Shown one piece after another: positions 47,608-57,354 of a DNA stretch of 64,000 bases. The DNA comes from Bondarzewia mesenterica (Eukaryota > Basidiomycota > Agaricomycetes > Russulales > Bondarzewiaceae). Under the pieces are notes generated by a model. That model worked only from the letters and a program-made list of their open reading frames with translations. It did no database searches and had not been told where the DNA came from. The translations under genes and the position numbers were made by a program. Numbering within the stretch: position 1 is the first letter of the stretch; each line of letters begins with the position of its first letter. Where the stretch lies: the NCBI GenBank assembly GCA_004802705.1, contig SGPL01000060.1:1-64000 (forward strand), given 5' to 3'.

Positions 47608-48636
47608 CGTCTTTAGAACAGACGATGTGCGTTGTAAGTAGTAGATGCGTAAACTAGAAGTTGTAAGTAAGTTACAGCTCACCCACCTCACCCCCACCTC
47701 CGAATTTCTTTTTCGGGAAGTCTGTTCCCGCGCGAGACGCGATGGCTCGACATTGGCTCAACAAGCCTTCAACTGCGAATTCAGGCTGAAATACCTTATC
47801 GTAAATACTTCTAAGCATTGCATGATATGAAATACAAAATCTGAACTCTCAAAATAGCATTTTGGGTATTTAATTAAAATTAAAATCAAGTGGAAAAGAT
47901 TGCATGTAGATACATGCCGGCGCCGAAAAGCCGTTATATTTAATTTAAATTGACCTTAGTGTATGAGCTAGTGGTGTAGTGGTAGGAGATGTATCTGTGA
48001 CTGGTGATTATGTCATACTCTTGCGTGGGGTTGGTAGTTCGAGTCCTCTTCGTGGCCTTTTATTGCCGTGTACTTAGTGTTTGCTTTTTTGCACTTTCAA
48101 GTCATTCGCAGGGCACGGAAATGTACTTTTAGTATCACCCACTGTTCCTTGATATCATTTTACTATTCATTAGACCTCCTGAGCCCTCCATATTTTGAGC
48201 AGAGGTGATATTTCCAAATTTAGAAATTATTTCCCTTTTAGTTAATGTGCCACCGGGAACAAATATTTGGATTCGGAGGTGGGGGTGAGCAAGGGGGGCT
48301 AGAAAGTTGTAAGTAAGTTACGTCCGACACGACCGAAGCTGTGACGCGAGGGTTAGGGTTCATTGTTGTGTAATCGTGGAGGCAAGCTCCCGAGCATCGA
48401 GCATGCCTCCTTTCGATTAATCCTTTCGCAACTCTGTATGATAGCATCAATTTACATGGACTAGATTAACATCTCTTCATCATGCTGTACGTAGCCTCAG
48501 AGAAGAATTTTTCCATACATCTGTCACCTGAGCCTCGAGCCTGAGGTTACCGGAGGATGCCCATCGTGCGACTCTGACGGTCCCATTGTCTGCCTTTCTC
48601 TACAAGAGTCGTCCACTCGTAGAACGACCCCTCGCC
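47608..48636. other. Intergenic stretch with a tRNA-like repeat
   Basis: AT-rich DNA carrying the SINE-like sequence annotated separately. No protein gene is seen. Confidence 0.4.
47962..48060 (+). repeat. tRNA-related SINE-like sequence
   Basis: It has an A-box-like TGGTGTAGTGGTAGG (about 47972) and a B-box-like GGTAGTTCGAGTCC (48033-48046), spaced as in tRNA-derived SINEs, followed by a T run. The acceptor and T stems do not pair, so it is not a functional tRNA gene. Confidence 0.4.
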
Positions 48637-49278
48637 ATGTCTGACACCTCCAACCTCCCTCCTTTGGTTTCTGGTGGGGTTTTCTCTGTCAGTAGCTCTA
48701 TCGACATTACAGCTCCCATAGACAAGGTCTGGAGCGTCCTCTTGGCCTTTTCGTCCTACGGCGAATGGTGTGTCCTTTCCCTTCATTGCTGTATGTATTC
48801 GATATCAAACATCCACTCGCAGGAACCCATTTGTGTAAGATCCTCCAGTGTGGTATCCATTTCACTATGGATAGCTCACCTTTGCTGCAACAGTCGCCAG
48901 CAGACCGTGGTAGATGCGAAATCTAAGAACGCGCTACCCGACCAGACACCTAAAGAAGGCCAGCGCCTCATCATGAAAGTCCATATCCCGCCCACCATGG
49001 ACGATTCCAAATCTTTCCAGAATACCGAAGAACTCATCACACACGTCGACAACGCCAACTTCCGCGTCGCGTGGAAATACGCGACACTCCCTGAATGGCT
49101 TCTTCGGGCAGAGCGCTGGCAGACTCTGAGCGAGGCAGGACCTGGCAAGACGAAGTACGAGACGCGCGAGGTGTTTGGAGGGATTCTAGCGTATGTGATC
49201 AGGATGTTCATGAGGAAGGGACTGGAAGAGGCTTTTGAGGGCATGGCAACGGCGCTGAAAAGCAGGTCTGAGCAGTGA
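48637..49278 (+). CDS. SRPBCC (START-like) domain protein, copy 1
   Basis: This is a polyketide-cyclase/START-like helix-grip protein of about 165 residues. Exon 1 (MSDTSNLPPLVSGGVFSVSS) continues SIDITAPIDKVWSVLLAFSS YGEW. A tiny exon gives NPFV. The last exon starts RQQTVVDAKSKNALPDQTPK and contains LIMKVHIPPTMDD, FRVAWKYATLPEWLLRAERW QTLSE, TKYETREVFGGILAYVIRMF and ALKSRSEQ (stop 49278). The VWSVL...YGEWNPFV and LRAERWQ motifs are typical of fungal SRPBCC proteins that bind hydrophobic ligands. The ligand is unknown. It is the upstream member of a tandem pair with identical intron positions. Confidence 0.82.
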   Translation: MSDTSNLPPLVSGGVFSVSSSIDITAPIDKVWSVLLAFSSYGEWCVLSLHCCMYSISNIHSQEPICVRSSSVVSISLWIAHLCCNSRQQTVVDAKSKNALPDQTPKEGQRLIMKVHIPPTMDDSKSFQNTEELITHVDNANFRVAWKYATLPEWLLRAERWQTLSEAGPGKTKYETREVFGGILAYVIRMFMRKGLEEAFEGMATALKSRSEQ

Positions 49279-49718
49279 GTACTTCCAAGTTCCAATAGGG
49301 TGGTGAGCCTTCGTTTCCATGAGCGGTGCCTCTGGCGTACTGAGCTGTATTCTGATAGGTTCATTAAGCATGGAAGCTGAAGCTGGAGTCTTGTACGCGT
49401 CTCCGATCTCGTTCCGGTCTTGTGTGGTCTTGTGTTTATGCTTGTGCATCTGAATGATGATCGTGAAAGTCAAGGTTCGGAACGTCTCTTGCGTGAGCAT
49501 GGGGATGATATGGGTGATGTCGAAGACGCAAGCATTTGGAACTGTACCCTCGCACTCTCTGCTCGTTGACGCCGGGCTTCTCATGTACGAAAGTAAATAA
49601 CCTTTTTCTTTAGCAGTCGTACACCCGCGGGATGACCGAGACAGATAGTCTTTAAAACCTCCTCCTTCTGGCACCTCCCACCACGTCATCTCCCTAAGTG
49701 CTCGCTGCCCAACTCACC

Positions 49719-50361
49719 ATGTCCAGCCTTGCATCTGCGTCGAGTGGTGTGTTCACTGTCACCGCATCGTCTCTAATCAACGCGACGACCGCGAATGTCT
49801 GGGGAGTGCTTCTCGATTTCCCATCTTATCACGAATGGTGCGTTTGCATGTCAGAATGTGGATCTTTGTCCGCACAACTCATGCCAGATTAACAACAAGG
49901 AATCCTTTCGTGTATGTCTGTCAATCTTTCATCATCTTAGATATGCTTCAACATCTTTTGTCTCCCACAGGCGCAGTCAGACAGTTGTTGATTCTTCGCA
50001 CCGACCTCTCGATGACCAGACGCCCCAAGTCGGCTCTCTACTCTTCCTCAAAGTCCACATTCCACCCTCCTTCGATGACGATGTGCTCTATCAAACCTCC
50101 GACGAACTCGTCACGATACTCAGCAGCGACAATTACACCGCCGCATGGAGGTACCACACCCTTCCCGATGCACTGCTTAGTGCAGAGAGGATCCAGACAT
50201 TGACAGAAATTGACGGGTTCGTCAAGTACGAGGCGGCAGAGACATTTGGTGGTGTCCTGGCATACACGCTAGAGGCGACCTTGAAGGATGGGTTGCAAGC
50301 GTCGTTTGAGGCGCAGGCGCAGGCTTTGAAAAATCGCTCCGAATCGAGATCTGAGCAGTGA
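49719..50361 (+). CDS. SRPBCC (START-like) domain protein, copy 2
   Basis: This is a tandem paralogue of the gene 0.44 kb upstream, with the same three-exon layout and intron phases. It starts MSSLASASSGVFTVTASSLI, continues ANVWGVLLDFPSYHEW, a tiny NPFV exon, and RSQTVVDSSHRPLDDQTPQV. Then come FLKVHIPPSFDDD, YTAAWRYHTLPDALLSAERI QTLTE, VKYEAAETFGGVLAYTLEAT and ALKNRSESRSEQ (stop 50361). The C-terminal RSESRSEQ looks like a small duplication of the RSEQ end of copy 1. The copies differ considerably in sequence, so the duplication is not recent. Confidence 0.82.
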
Positions 50362-50773
50362 TTTTGTCAAACCTTGCGAACCTATCCGGTGTGCCTAACA
50401 ATCACCGACTCTCTAAGTCGTTTACTTATCAACATCTGCACAGTTTAAGATATGCATCATCTGGATATTGTGGTTTCTATATCCCGCGTAGCTTGGGGTC
50501 ACTACTCCCAGCTCCTAATGTATCTTCATATGCCCTTTCATCGGATTGAATCTTCCCGCACCAGCGACAAGACTATTGCCTTTTTCCAAATAATGGCTCT
50601 GTCTCCTAATATTGGTTATAGAGTCTGGTTGACGCCCCATATGCATAGGATAATGCCTATCTGACAATGTTGCAGATCTTCTGACAGACAAATCGAATCT
50701 TCGACACTTATCATCGTGAGCGGATTACTCGTAATATATGTCTCATAGGGAATAAAATTAAAATAGGTACATT

Positions 50774-50847
50774 GGCCGACTAGCTCAGTTGGTTAGAGCG
50801 TCGTACTAATAATGCGAAGGTCTTGGGTTCGATCCCCACGTTGGCCA
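50774..50847 (+). tRNA. tRNA-Ile (AAT)
   Basis: A full cloverleaf: acceptor GGCCGAC pairs with GTTGGCC, the D-arm has GCTCAGTTGGTTAGAGC, the anticodon stem TCGTA/TGCGA encloses loop CTAATAA (anticodon AAT), and the T-arm reads TTGGGTTCGATCCCCA. The discriminator base is A. There is no intron. A T-rich run for Pol III termination follows closely. Confidence 0.95.
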
Positions 50848-51550
50848 TTCGAATTTGATCTTCAATTTTTGTTGTGCGTAAAAAGTGAATCTTCAAGACT
50901 CTCCTATTGTCATCGTTTGCTCGTCCTTCTCCGACAATCTTTTATTTCTCTGCTTAACAACATCTGGATTGTCGCCCTTGTGAATCGTACATGGACCGAT
51001 ACACTTGTCAATGGGCATCATATTGTATTTGAGTCTCGCTCGAATACTGAATGATAAGTGAGAAAGGTGAAAGAAAGTATAAGTTCTGAAGTTGACAGAG
51101 CCAGAATTCGTGAACATAAAGAAATAATATGGATAAACAAAGAAGAGAGATAAAGGAAGACGATTGACGCAAGTACGAGAGTCCAGAGGGATTAGATGAG
51201 TGGACAAACCAAGCGTCCACATTACAGTAGGATAGTCGGATACGTTATGAATAAAGCTATACTTTATGGTAAAATCTGGTGAGATCGTTGTAAATGGGAC
51301 AAAATGCTGCAAGAAAGGAAATTGTGAGCACAGCGAAGAAAAAGGTCCGTTTGGGCATGAGCCTTATAATAAAGCATGGGTATGATCGTCGAGGAAAGGC
51401 GTCATAAATATGAATGGACAAGGAAGAGCGACCTACAGACGTGTAATCAGTCGATGAGCCTGGAGGCAAAGCGACAGGTGCAGAGGCTTACGAAGCGCAT
51501 TCTGACATCGCGCCAGCGCATATGTCGACGATCTGCCTTCGTATCTAAAA
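50848..51550. other. Intergenic stretch, no gene seen
   Basis: No supported gene between tRNA-Ile and the end of the Ser-rich protein gene. Confidence 0.4.
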
Positions 51551-52437
51551 CTAATTTTCCTTCATCGTCGGGTCGTCTCTCCCCGCCCAGAGCCCACCAT
51601 CAACTGGACTAGTCGACGCGCTCCCTGGAGGCGTATTCAAAGCCGCAACCAGCTTGTTAGTGAAGTCCGGCGTCAGATACGTTCCGAAGGAAACATAATT
51701 CTCCGATGTGTAACTCCGGTGCGTGAGCGGGCGACGGAAGAACTGCTCCGTGGGCGGTGCAGAAGCCTGGGAAAGGATGGGCACTGGGGGAGGAGGGAGT
51801 GGCATTGACGGAGGCGCTGTCGGTGGCTTGCGAATCGCGCGGCGAGAACTGTGCAGAGTCGTCGGGGCCGATGAGTGACGGAACAGACGCGACGCGCAGG
51901 GCTGTGAACGTACCGTAACACGTCTCCGAGGCTTCCGCTCCTCATTCTTCCGGTTCTCGGAGTAGAACCCAATTGAAGCTCAGGACCAGCATCAACACTG
52001 AGGCTTCCACTCCTCGAGCGCGAGCCACTTGTTGGACTCATGAGTACCGTGCGCTGCAACGCGGCACCAGCGCTCCTAAGAGGCGACTTGATACTTCCCA
52101 TCGCGCTTGAGCCAACAGTGATGCTGCTTTTGCGTCTCCTGAGCTTGGGAGCCTGTGGAGCCGTGAACGAGGACGTGCTTGACGCGCGCGAGCGCGAGCT
52201 CCCATTGTCCGTGTCCAGGAAGTGTGAGGGCGGAGATGTACTTGGAGGATATTCGGAGAAAGATTGTTTGAGGCCTGTAGGTGTCGATTCGAGGTCGGTG
52301 ATCATAGGGCTCGTAGTAGGCGAGGATGGGCGCGAATTGGGGGAGTCCATGCGACCATGAGGTCGCGGGGTAGCGAGGAGCCCCGAAGAAAATATGGAGG
52401 AATACCCGCCGGGTGCGTGAGTTGTTGCGGTTGTCAT
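51551..52437 (-). CDS. Unknown Ser/Pro-rich protein
   Basis: Two exons joined by a GTACGT...CACAG intron inside the codon after GDVL give about 277 residues. Exon 1 starts MTTATTHAPGGYSSIFSSGL and is full of Ser/Pro/Thr with phosphosite-like RxxS patterns (KLRRRKSSITVGSS, GRMRSGSLGDVL). Exon 2 is Pro-rich (MPLPPPPVPILSQASAPPTE) and ends with an ordered-looking stretch (HRSYTSENYVSFGTYLTPDF TNKLVAAL), stop 51551. I recognise no domain. A disordered regulatory protein is likely. Confidence 0.65.
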
Positions 52438-53306
52438 CGCCGATAGAACTGTGTGGAGTTGGAGGGGTGTGCAGGTCCTAGGAAAAAAAGAATATTATCT
52501 CGAGCCAAGTTGAACTTGTTGGATTTCGAAGAATGGAAGGCTATAAGGTAAGGTAATGGGCGTAGCGCTAGTCGTACAAGAGAAATGAAAGCTTGGGACA
52601 GCGCCAAACAGTCTTTGAGCGCAGTCAGCCTTCAGGATAGGTGGGTGGTTCAGAGAGAGCACCGTCACTAGTGTTGAGTCCAATTTATCTTGAACACTCG
52701 GCTCATGTGACATTCACTCGCGTAAATTGACTCTGAAGCATCACGTAATCAGCTGTTACGGTTGCCTTGTATTTCTGTTTGTCGTTGCTTTGTAGCGTGT
52801 CCATGGCAACTGGCATGTCCTCGGGAAAATATTGGCGACTTTAAATTTTTCAAGCTAAACGTGGAAAGCTCTTCCGAGGTCTCAAAGTCTCAAGGTAATT
52901 TCTTTATGCGTGGACGAAGGCACCATGTCAAATTTAAGGCGAAGAGATTTTATGGGAGGCTGATACGCGGAGGACCGAGGTGTCCAATGGTGGGGTGAAT
53001 GAAACTCGGTCCACGCTTCAGCTCTCACCGAAAGATATCCATCCGAGCCTCGTCTCAGTTGAGTACCAAGGGCTGAATGGTCTCATGTATATGGTCCGTT
53101 GTTTACAGTCAGCTTGCAAATGCAATGATTTCCGAGGAAATGAGACGCTCATTATTCCCATGACGCCGTATGAATTGGGAAGATACAGTAAGATGAAAAT
53201 GTTCGGCGGTCTATCCAGAGCCAATGCCCATCTGTCCATCCACGTCCTGCTATTGAAGGCTTACCTCGTCAAGTTCGTTATAGCTAACGATAAGCAGCAC
53301 GGCCAA
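52438..53306. other. Intergenic stretch, no gene seen
   Basis: A 114-codon plus-strand frame at 52980-53324 has no family features and overlaps the lipase 3' end, so it is not called. Confidence 0.4.
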
Positions 53307-54640
53307 TCACAGAGGGCAGTTTGATCCGCTCATCGACACGTTTGCGAAGTACGGTCCTGAAAACAATGGCAAAAAAATGTCTCATTAATGCCGCAATTCG
53401 TTTTGCCCTCGATTCGGGACGGAACTCACCAATGTGATCAGGGATGCTAGTATCCANCAGGGAGTTCCCATCGATACAGTTCGCGTTCTCTTGTCCAGGG
53501 CACGCGATGGTGCTAGTTGCCTCACCCGTCGTGTCATCCGTCGCTTGAATGTGCACCTCGCCAGAGGAATGTTGGTACCCGATGAAGCGAGGAGGGACGA
53601 CGGGGACTGGGTCATTTTTGTGCGTAATGAAGGTGAAGTTCCCGCCGAGCTGATATTAGACATCAGTAGGAATACTTAAAGAGAAAGAGAGATACAGAGC
53701 AGGATATCCGACGCACCTCAGAGTCGATGAGATCAGCGTAAGCCTGATTTCCACCACGAGGAAGGCCAAACACAACAGTATTGATCTCAACTGAAGGTTG
53801 TAAGTTTTGACGCAGCATCAGAGCATCCATGGTCGCAATCGCAGCACCCAGGCTGTGTCCAGTGATAGAAACCTTGTTCACATTATTCTTCGCGAGACCA
53901 TCCTTCACAGTGGACAGAACGATGTCGGCTGAACGCCCGTGTGCCTGGCCAAATCCGTCATGCACCTTCACGTCGCCTGTGGAAAAAAACAGTGAAGAAA
54001 AGAACATATATGAGAAAGACACACACACTGCCAGCTTTGGGGAACAGCGTCTGATTGATGTCGCTTTGAAGAAATTCCGCATCATTGATGACGGATAAGC
54101 TGTTCGGAAAAAATAAAGCGAGGTGAGACTGCGCTCCGTTACCAAGAAATATAATGAACTCGTACACGTTCGTTGCGTCAGTCCCTTGATGGGCGACGAC
54201 AATGCTCGACGTCTTTGAATCATACGAGACGAAGACTGTTTATGAGGGTGAATTACAATACACGAAATCCGCTTTCCATGCACTCACATCGTGGTGTCTT
54301 TCCACCATCTTTAACATTCAATCACATCAGCACAGCTCACACATCGCGCACCAATTCATTCGAGAAGAAGAAAAGAAAACGTACCACCTCCGACAACAAG
54401 CGGCGTCACACCGTTCATACCCAACGCTTGGCACGGAGCCCCGCAATTCCAGTTTTCTACTGCCTGGTTCGAGCAATATGCGATTCGCGCGAACTGTGCA
54501 GGGCGGACAAAGTCGTTCGTGATCGTATCGGCTGAGACTTCGGTGGTTGCGGCGGTGTTGTCTGCACGGTCTTGCAACGGGGCGGCGCGCACAATGAAGG
54601 GGACTGTTGCCAGAGCGAACACTGCTGCGAGATGGATCAT
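53307..54640 (-). CDS. Secreted class 3 lipase
   Basis: An alpha/beta-hydrolase of the fungal lipase_3 type (Thermomyces lipase or feruloyl-esterase-like). A signal peptide (MIHLAAVFALATVPFIVRA) precedes the mature protein; FARIAYCSNQAVENWNCGAP C is the usual N-terminal segment. FVSYDSKTSSIVVAHQGTDA TN carries the oxyanion region. VKVHDGFGQAHGRSADI and SITGHSLGAAIATMDAL hold the nucleophile elbow with its Ser. The Asp is likely in FITHKNDPVPVVPP and the His in YQHSSGEVHI. The last exon gives PYFANVSMSGSNCPL (stop 53307). An N at 53458 falls in one codon. An upstream in-frame ATG (54682) would bury the signal peptide, so 54640 is chosen. Confidence 0.88.
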
Positions 54641-54836
54641 ATCTAGGTCAGAATTTGATGTGATAAACGGACGGTAGACCACAGATGATTGAATTATTGG
54701 GAGGGGGATAATGAACGTGGAGGTATGAAGTAGGCCCAGCCTAAAGATCAGAAAATTGAGCAGAAGGGGGAAAAAGACTAGGGAAAATAGCAGTGGGCAA
54801 GGGCGTCAGAGGCGAGATTTGTTGCTTACCTCTCCT

Positions 54837-55103
54837 TTATATCAGAGCTGATTTCACCGTGATCACCAATCGACCGCCATCAACTAAATGAGCATCACTC
54901 ACATGGTCAACTTCCATGCTATCTGAACACAGCATAACGCACGACAAATCAGCGGCATCCCCGAGCACATAGCCGTAGTTCAAGACATCATGATGATTCA
55001 ATTCACGAGAGCCATGGAGATTCAGATCAAATGTCATACGAGAGTGAGAGCGAAAGCTGGAGACCGTTCGATAGGTTCCAAGGGGCAGACGATAGATCAT
55101 CAT
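54837..55103 (-). CDS. Small conserved-looking fragment, unknown
   Basis: An 88-codon frame with coding-like composition: RTVSSFRSHSRMTFDLNLHG, RELNHHDVLNYGYVLGDAAD LSCVML and DAHLVDGGRLVITV. The pattern resembles a conserved domain end, but I cannot name it. It may be part of a spliced gene or a remnant. Confidence 0.35.
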   Translation of the reverse strand: MMIYRLPLGTYRTVSSFRSHSRMTFDLNLHGSRELNHHDVLNYGYVLGDAADLSCVMLCSDSMEVDHVSDAHLVDGGRLVITVKSALI

Positions 55104-55295
55104 TGCTCATGAGCGACCATTGATGCAGTCTTCGAAAGAGTCCACGTACGTAGAGGGTAGAAAACCACAGATCTAGAAAAACACTCGAGTAGTAGCTGCC
55201 AAGTTATATGCAACCTGACACCAACCTGACACGATGTCGAGATTTTGATGCAGATAAATTACAATCAAATATAATTGAATTATTTGATGTGCAAC

Positions 55296-55369
55296 GGCCG
55301 ACTAGCTCAGTTGGTTAGAGCGTCGTACTAATAATGCGAAGGTCTTGGGTTCGATCCCCACGTTGGTCC
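55296..55369 (+). tRNA. tRNA-Ile (AAT), second copy
   Basis: Identical to the copy at 50774 through the T-arm. The acceptor end reads GTTGGTC instead of GTTGGCC, giving a G-T pair at the second position, and the discriminator is C rather than A. The anticodon loop CTAATAA is unchanged. It may be less active or a decaying duplicate. Confidence 0.88.
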
Positions 55370-55715
55370 AGAGAGTGTTTTTGCCTTGTACTAAGTAACA
55401 GGCATTGCGTTTACCATCTCTAGAGTGATTGAACCTTTTTAACTTTTGGTCAACCATGGAAATACAGGCATGCTTTGGTAAATTCGATTGTGATACAGTA
55501 TGAATGAGACATAAACAAGTAGGTAATGCTACGGCGATGAATTAATCGAAAGCAAAACCGTCATAGCGTGCACAGCAGCTCAGAGCAAATTAAAGTATTA
55601 TCCACTTACTATGAGAGATAGATAAACCGGAGGACTAGACGACATCGTTTTTAAGAGTGAACCCAATTGTCAGATCGTGAACAAACCAAGGCGAGAATTT
55701 CTAAACCACAGGAAC

Positions 55716-57354
55716 TCAGTCCTTCTTCCCCCCGCCTATCGCTCTCAAAAAGCCCTTTACACCTCCCCCAACCGCCAGATTCAGCCGCGAGGGCTTCTCG
55801 GCGACACTTCGACCGGCCTTCGTCTCTTCCCGGACGGCAGCGAGCTGTCGGACGGGGGCAGGCACGGGGGCGGGAGCAGGGGCAAACGAGTCGCTGAAGA
55901 AAGTAGCGCTCTGCTGATCGACGGGAGAGTTGGTGGGGCATTTTGTCTGTGGAGCAGCTGGGGGAAGGGTGAGGGGAGCCGGGCGGCGGCGAGCCTTGCC
56001 CACGGGCATGGAGCGAATAGGGGGGCTAGACTCAGAGCGGGGCGATCGCGGGAGCATAAATGCGGAGGCGTCGGCATTGCGCGGGTGTGGCGCGGGCCGT
56101 TGCGAGCGCGCGTGAGCTAGGACGGAAAGGTCTGATGCGCCTGTGGCGGCGGGTGCCAGTGCGCTGCTGGAGGCAGCAGGAGTTTCTGTGCTCTTCTCTG
56201 TTTCGGGTGCTGCGATCGCGTACCACGAGTCGAGATCGGAGTCTTGAGACAATATGCTCCCGTGACGCTCCTCCGATTTGTCGGTACATGTTGGGCTCGC
56301 GTCGTCCCTTGCTGAAAGATCCAAGGCTCCCTCTCCACCTAAGAGGTGGGCGTGCTCGCATTCCTCGTCCTCGTCCCGCCATACTCTGCCATAGCTGTCG
56401 CGGTGGATATGTCCTACCGCTACATCGCTCCGACCGTTCTTCGCGGCTGTCTTGGCTTCGTGTTCCAGCATCCGACTGATATTCCCCTCCCGCGCTCCCA
56501 CCATCCGCAAACTGCATCAATGCAATCTTGTTCTGGAAGGGCACCGCGAGGGGATGGCAACCGTTCTTCGCCTTCTTGCGGCGAGCACTGGTCAACGCCG
56601 TGGAACCGTCACAAGAATTATTGGAGCGAGGGCGAGTCGCGGAACCCTGGCCCTTGGTCTTCACTTTCTTGCCCATAGGACTGCGTGCCGGCGAGATAGG
56701 CACGGTGGTGGATTTGGAGCGGCGGAAGCGAGTAGTGGATTTTAGAACGGTGAGGGAGCGCAAGCGGCGCAGAGAGGATTTTTTGGGAGATCTTTTGTCA
56801 GGCGAGACAGGGAAGGAGGGGATGACGAGCTTAGCCAGTGCCTCTTTCTGCGTCTGAGTATAGACGCCAAACCGAGGGGAAGCCATGGCGGGTGTGTTGG
56901 GCAGAGCGACGAAGGCGTATGCATACCCGAGAGCGACCAGGTCGGGTTTCCAATTATTGATGGAAGGGGTGATTACGGGAGATGCAATTATGGGCGGGGT
57001 GGTCACGGAGGGGCTATTCAAGGACAAAAAGGACGTAGGTGGGACGTGCGTAGAGGTTGAAGGACGACGAGAACGAGAGAGCGAGCTGCGACGGTTCAAG
57101 CTATACAGCGAAGGGCGGCGCACGGAGCACGGAGGGCTGGCAGGCGCTGGAGAGCCGGGTTGGACGAGGGCAGCCCAGGCAGAGATAGCGGAGGTGGTGT
57201 GCGATCGACATCTAGTTGCAGGGGACGTAGGAGTCGCAGGACGTGGTGGGAGAGGCTGAACTGGGCGCTTTTTCTGAGGCGGATGCGCGAGGAATTCGTA
57301 GGTTGCGCGAGGAGCAGTTTGGGACTGGACAGGTGCAAGGACTTGAGCAGACAT
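55716..57354 (-). CDS. Unknown Ser/Pro/Ala-rich basic protein, frameshifted
   Basis: The first part starts MSAQVLAPVQSQTAPRATYE and is Pro/Ser-rich with basic clusters (SLNRRSSLSRSRRP). It contains a more ordered block NNWKPDLVALGYAYAFVALP NTP, RFGVYTQTQKEALAKLVIPS, and KNGCHPLAVPFQNKIALMQF ADGGS. The frame then changes by one base near 56495-56505 and continues EGNISRMLEHEAKTAAKNGR SDVAVGHIHRDSYGRVWRDE DEECEHAHLLGG to a C-terminus KGFLRAIGGGKKD at 55716. Both halves are clearly coding-like, so this is one gene with an apparent frameshift (error or mutation), about 545 residues. No catalytic domain is recognised. Confidence 0.65.

Noticed and set aside
47962..48060. Functional tRNA gene
   Set aside because: A and B boxes exist, but the acceptor and T stems do not pair.
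52980..53324. 114-codon plus-strand frame
   Set aside because: Overlaps the lipase 3' end on the other strand and lacks recognisable motifs.
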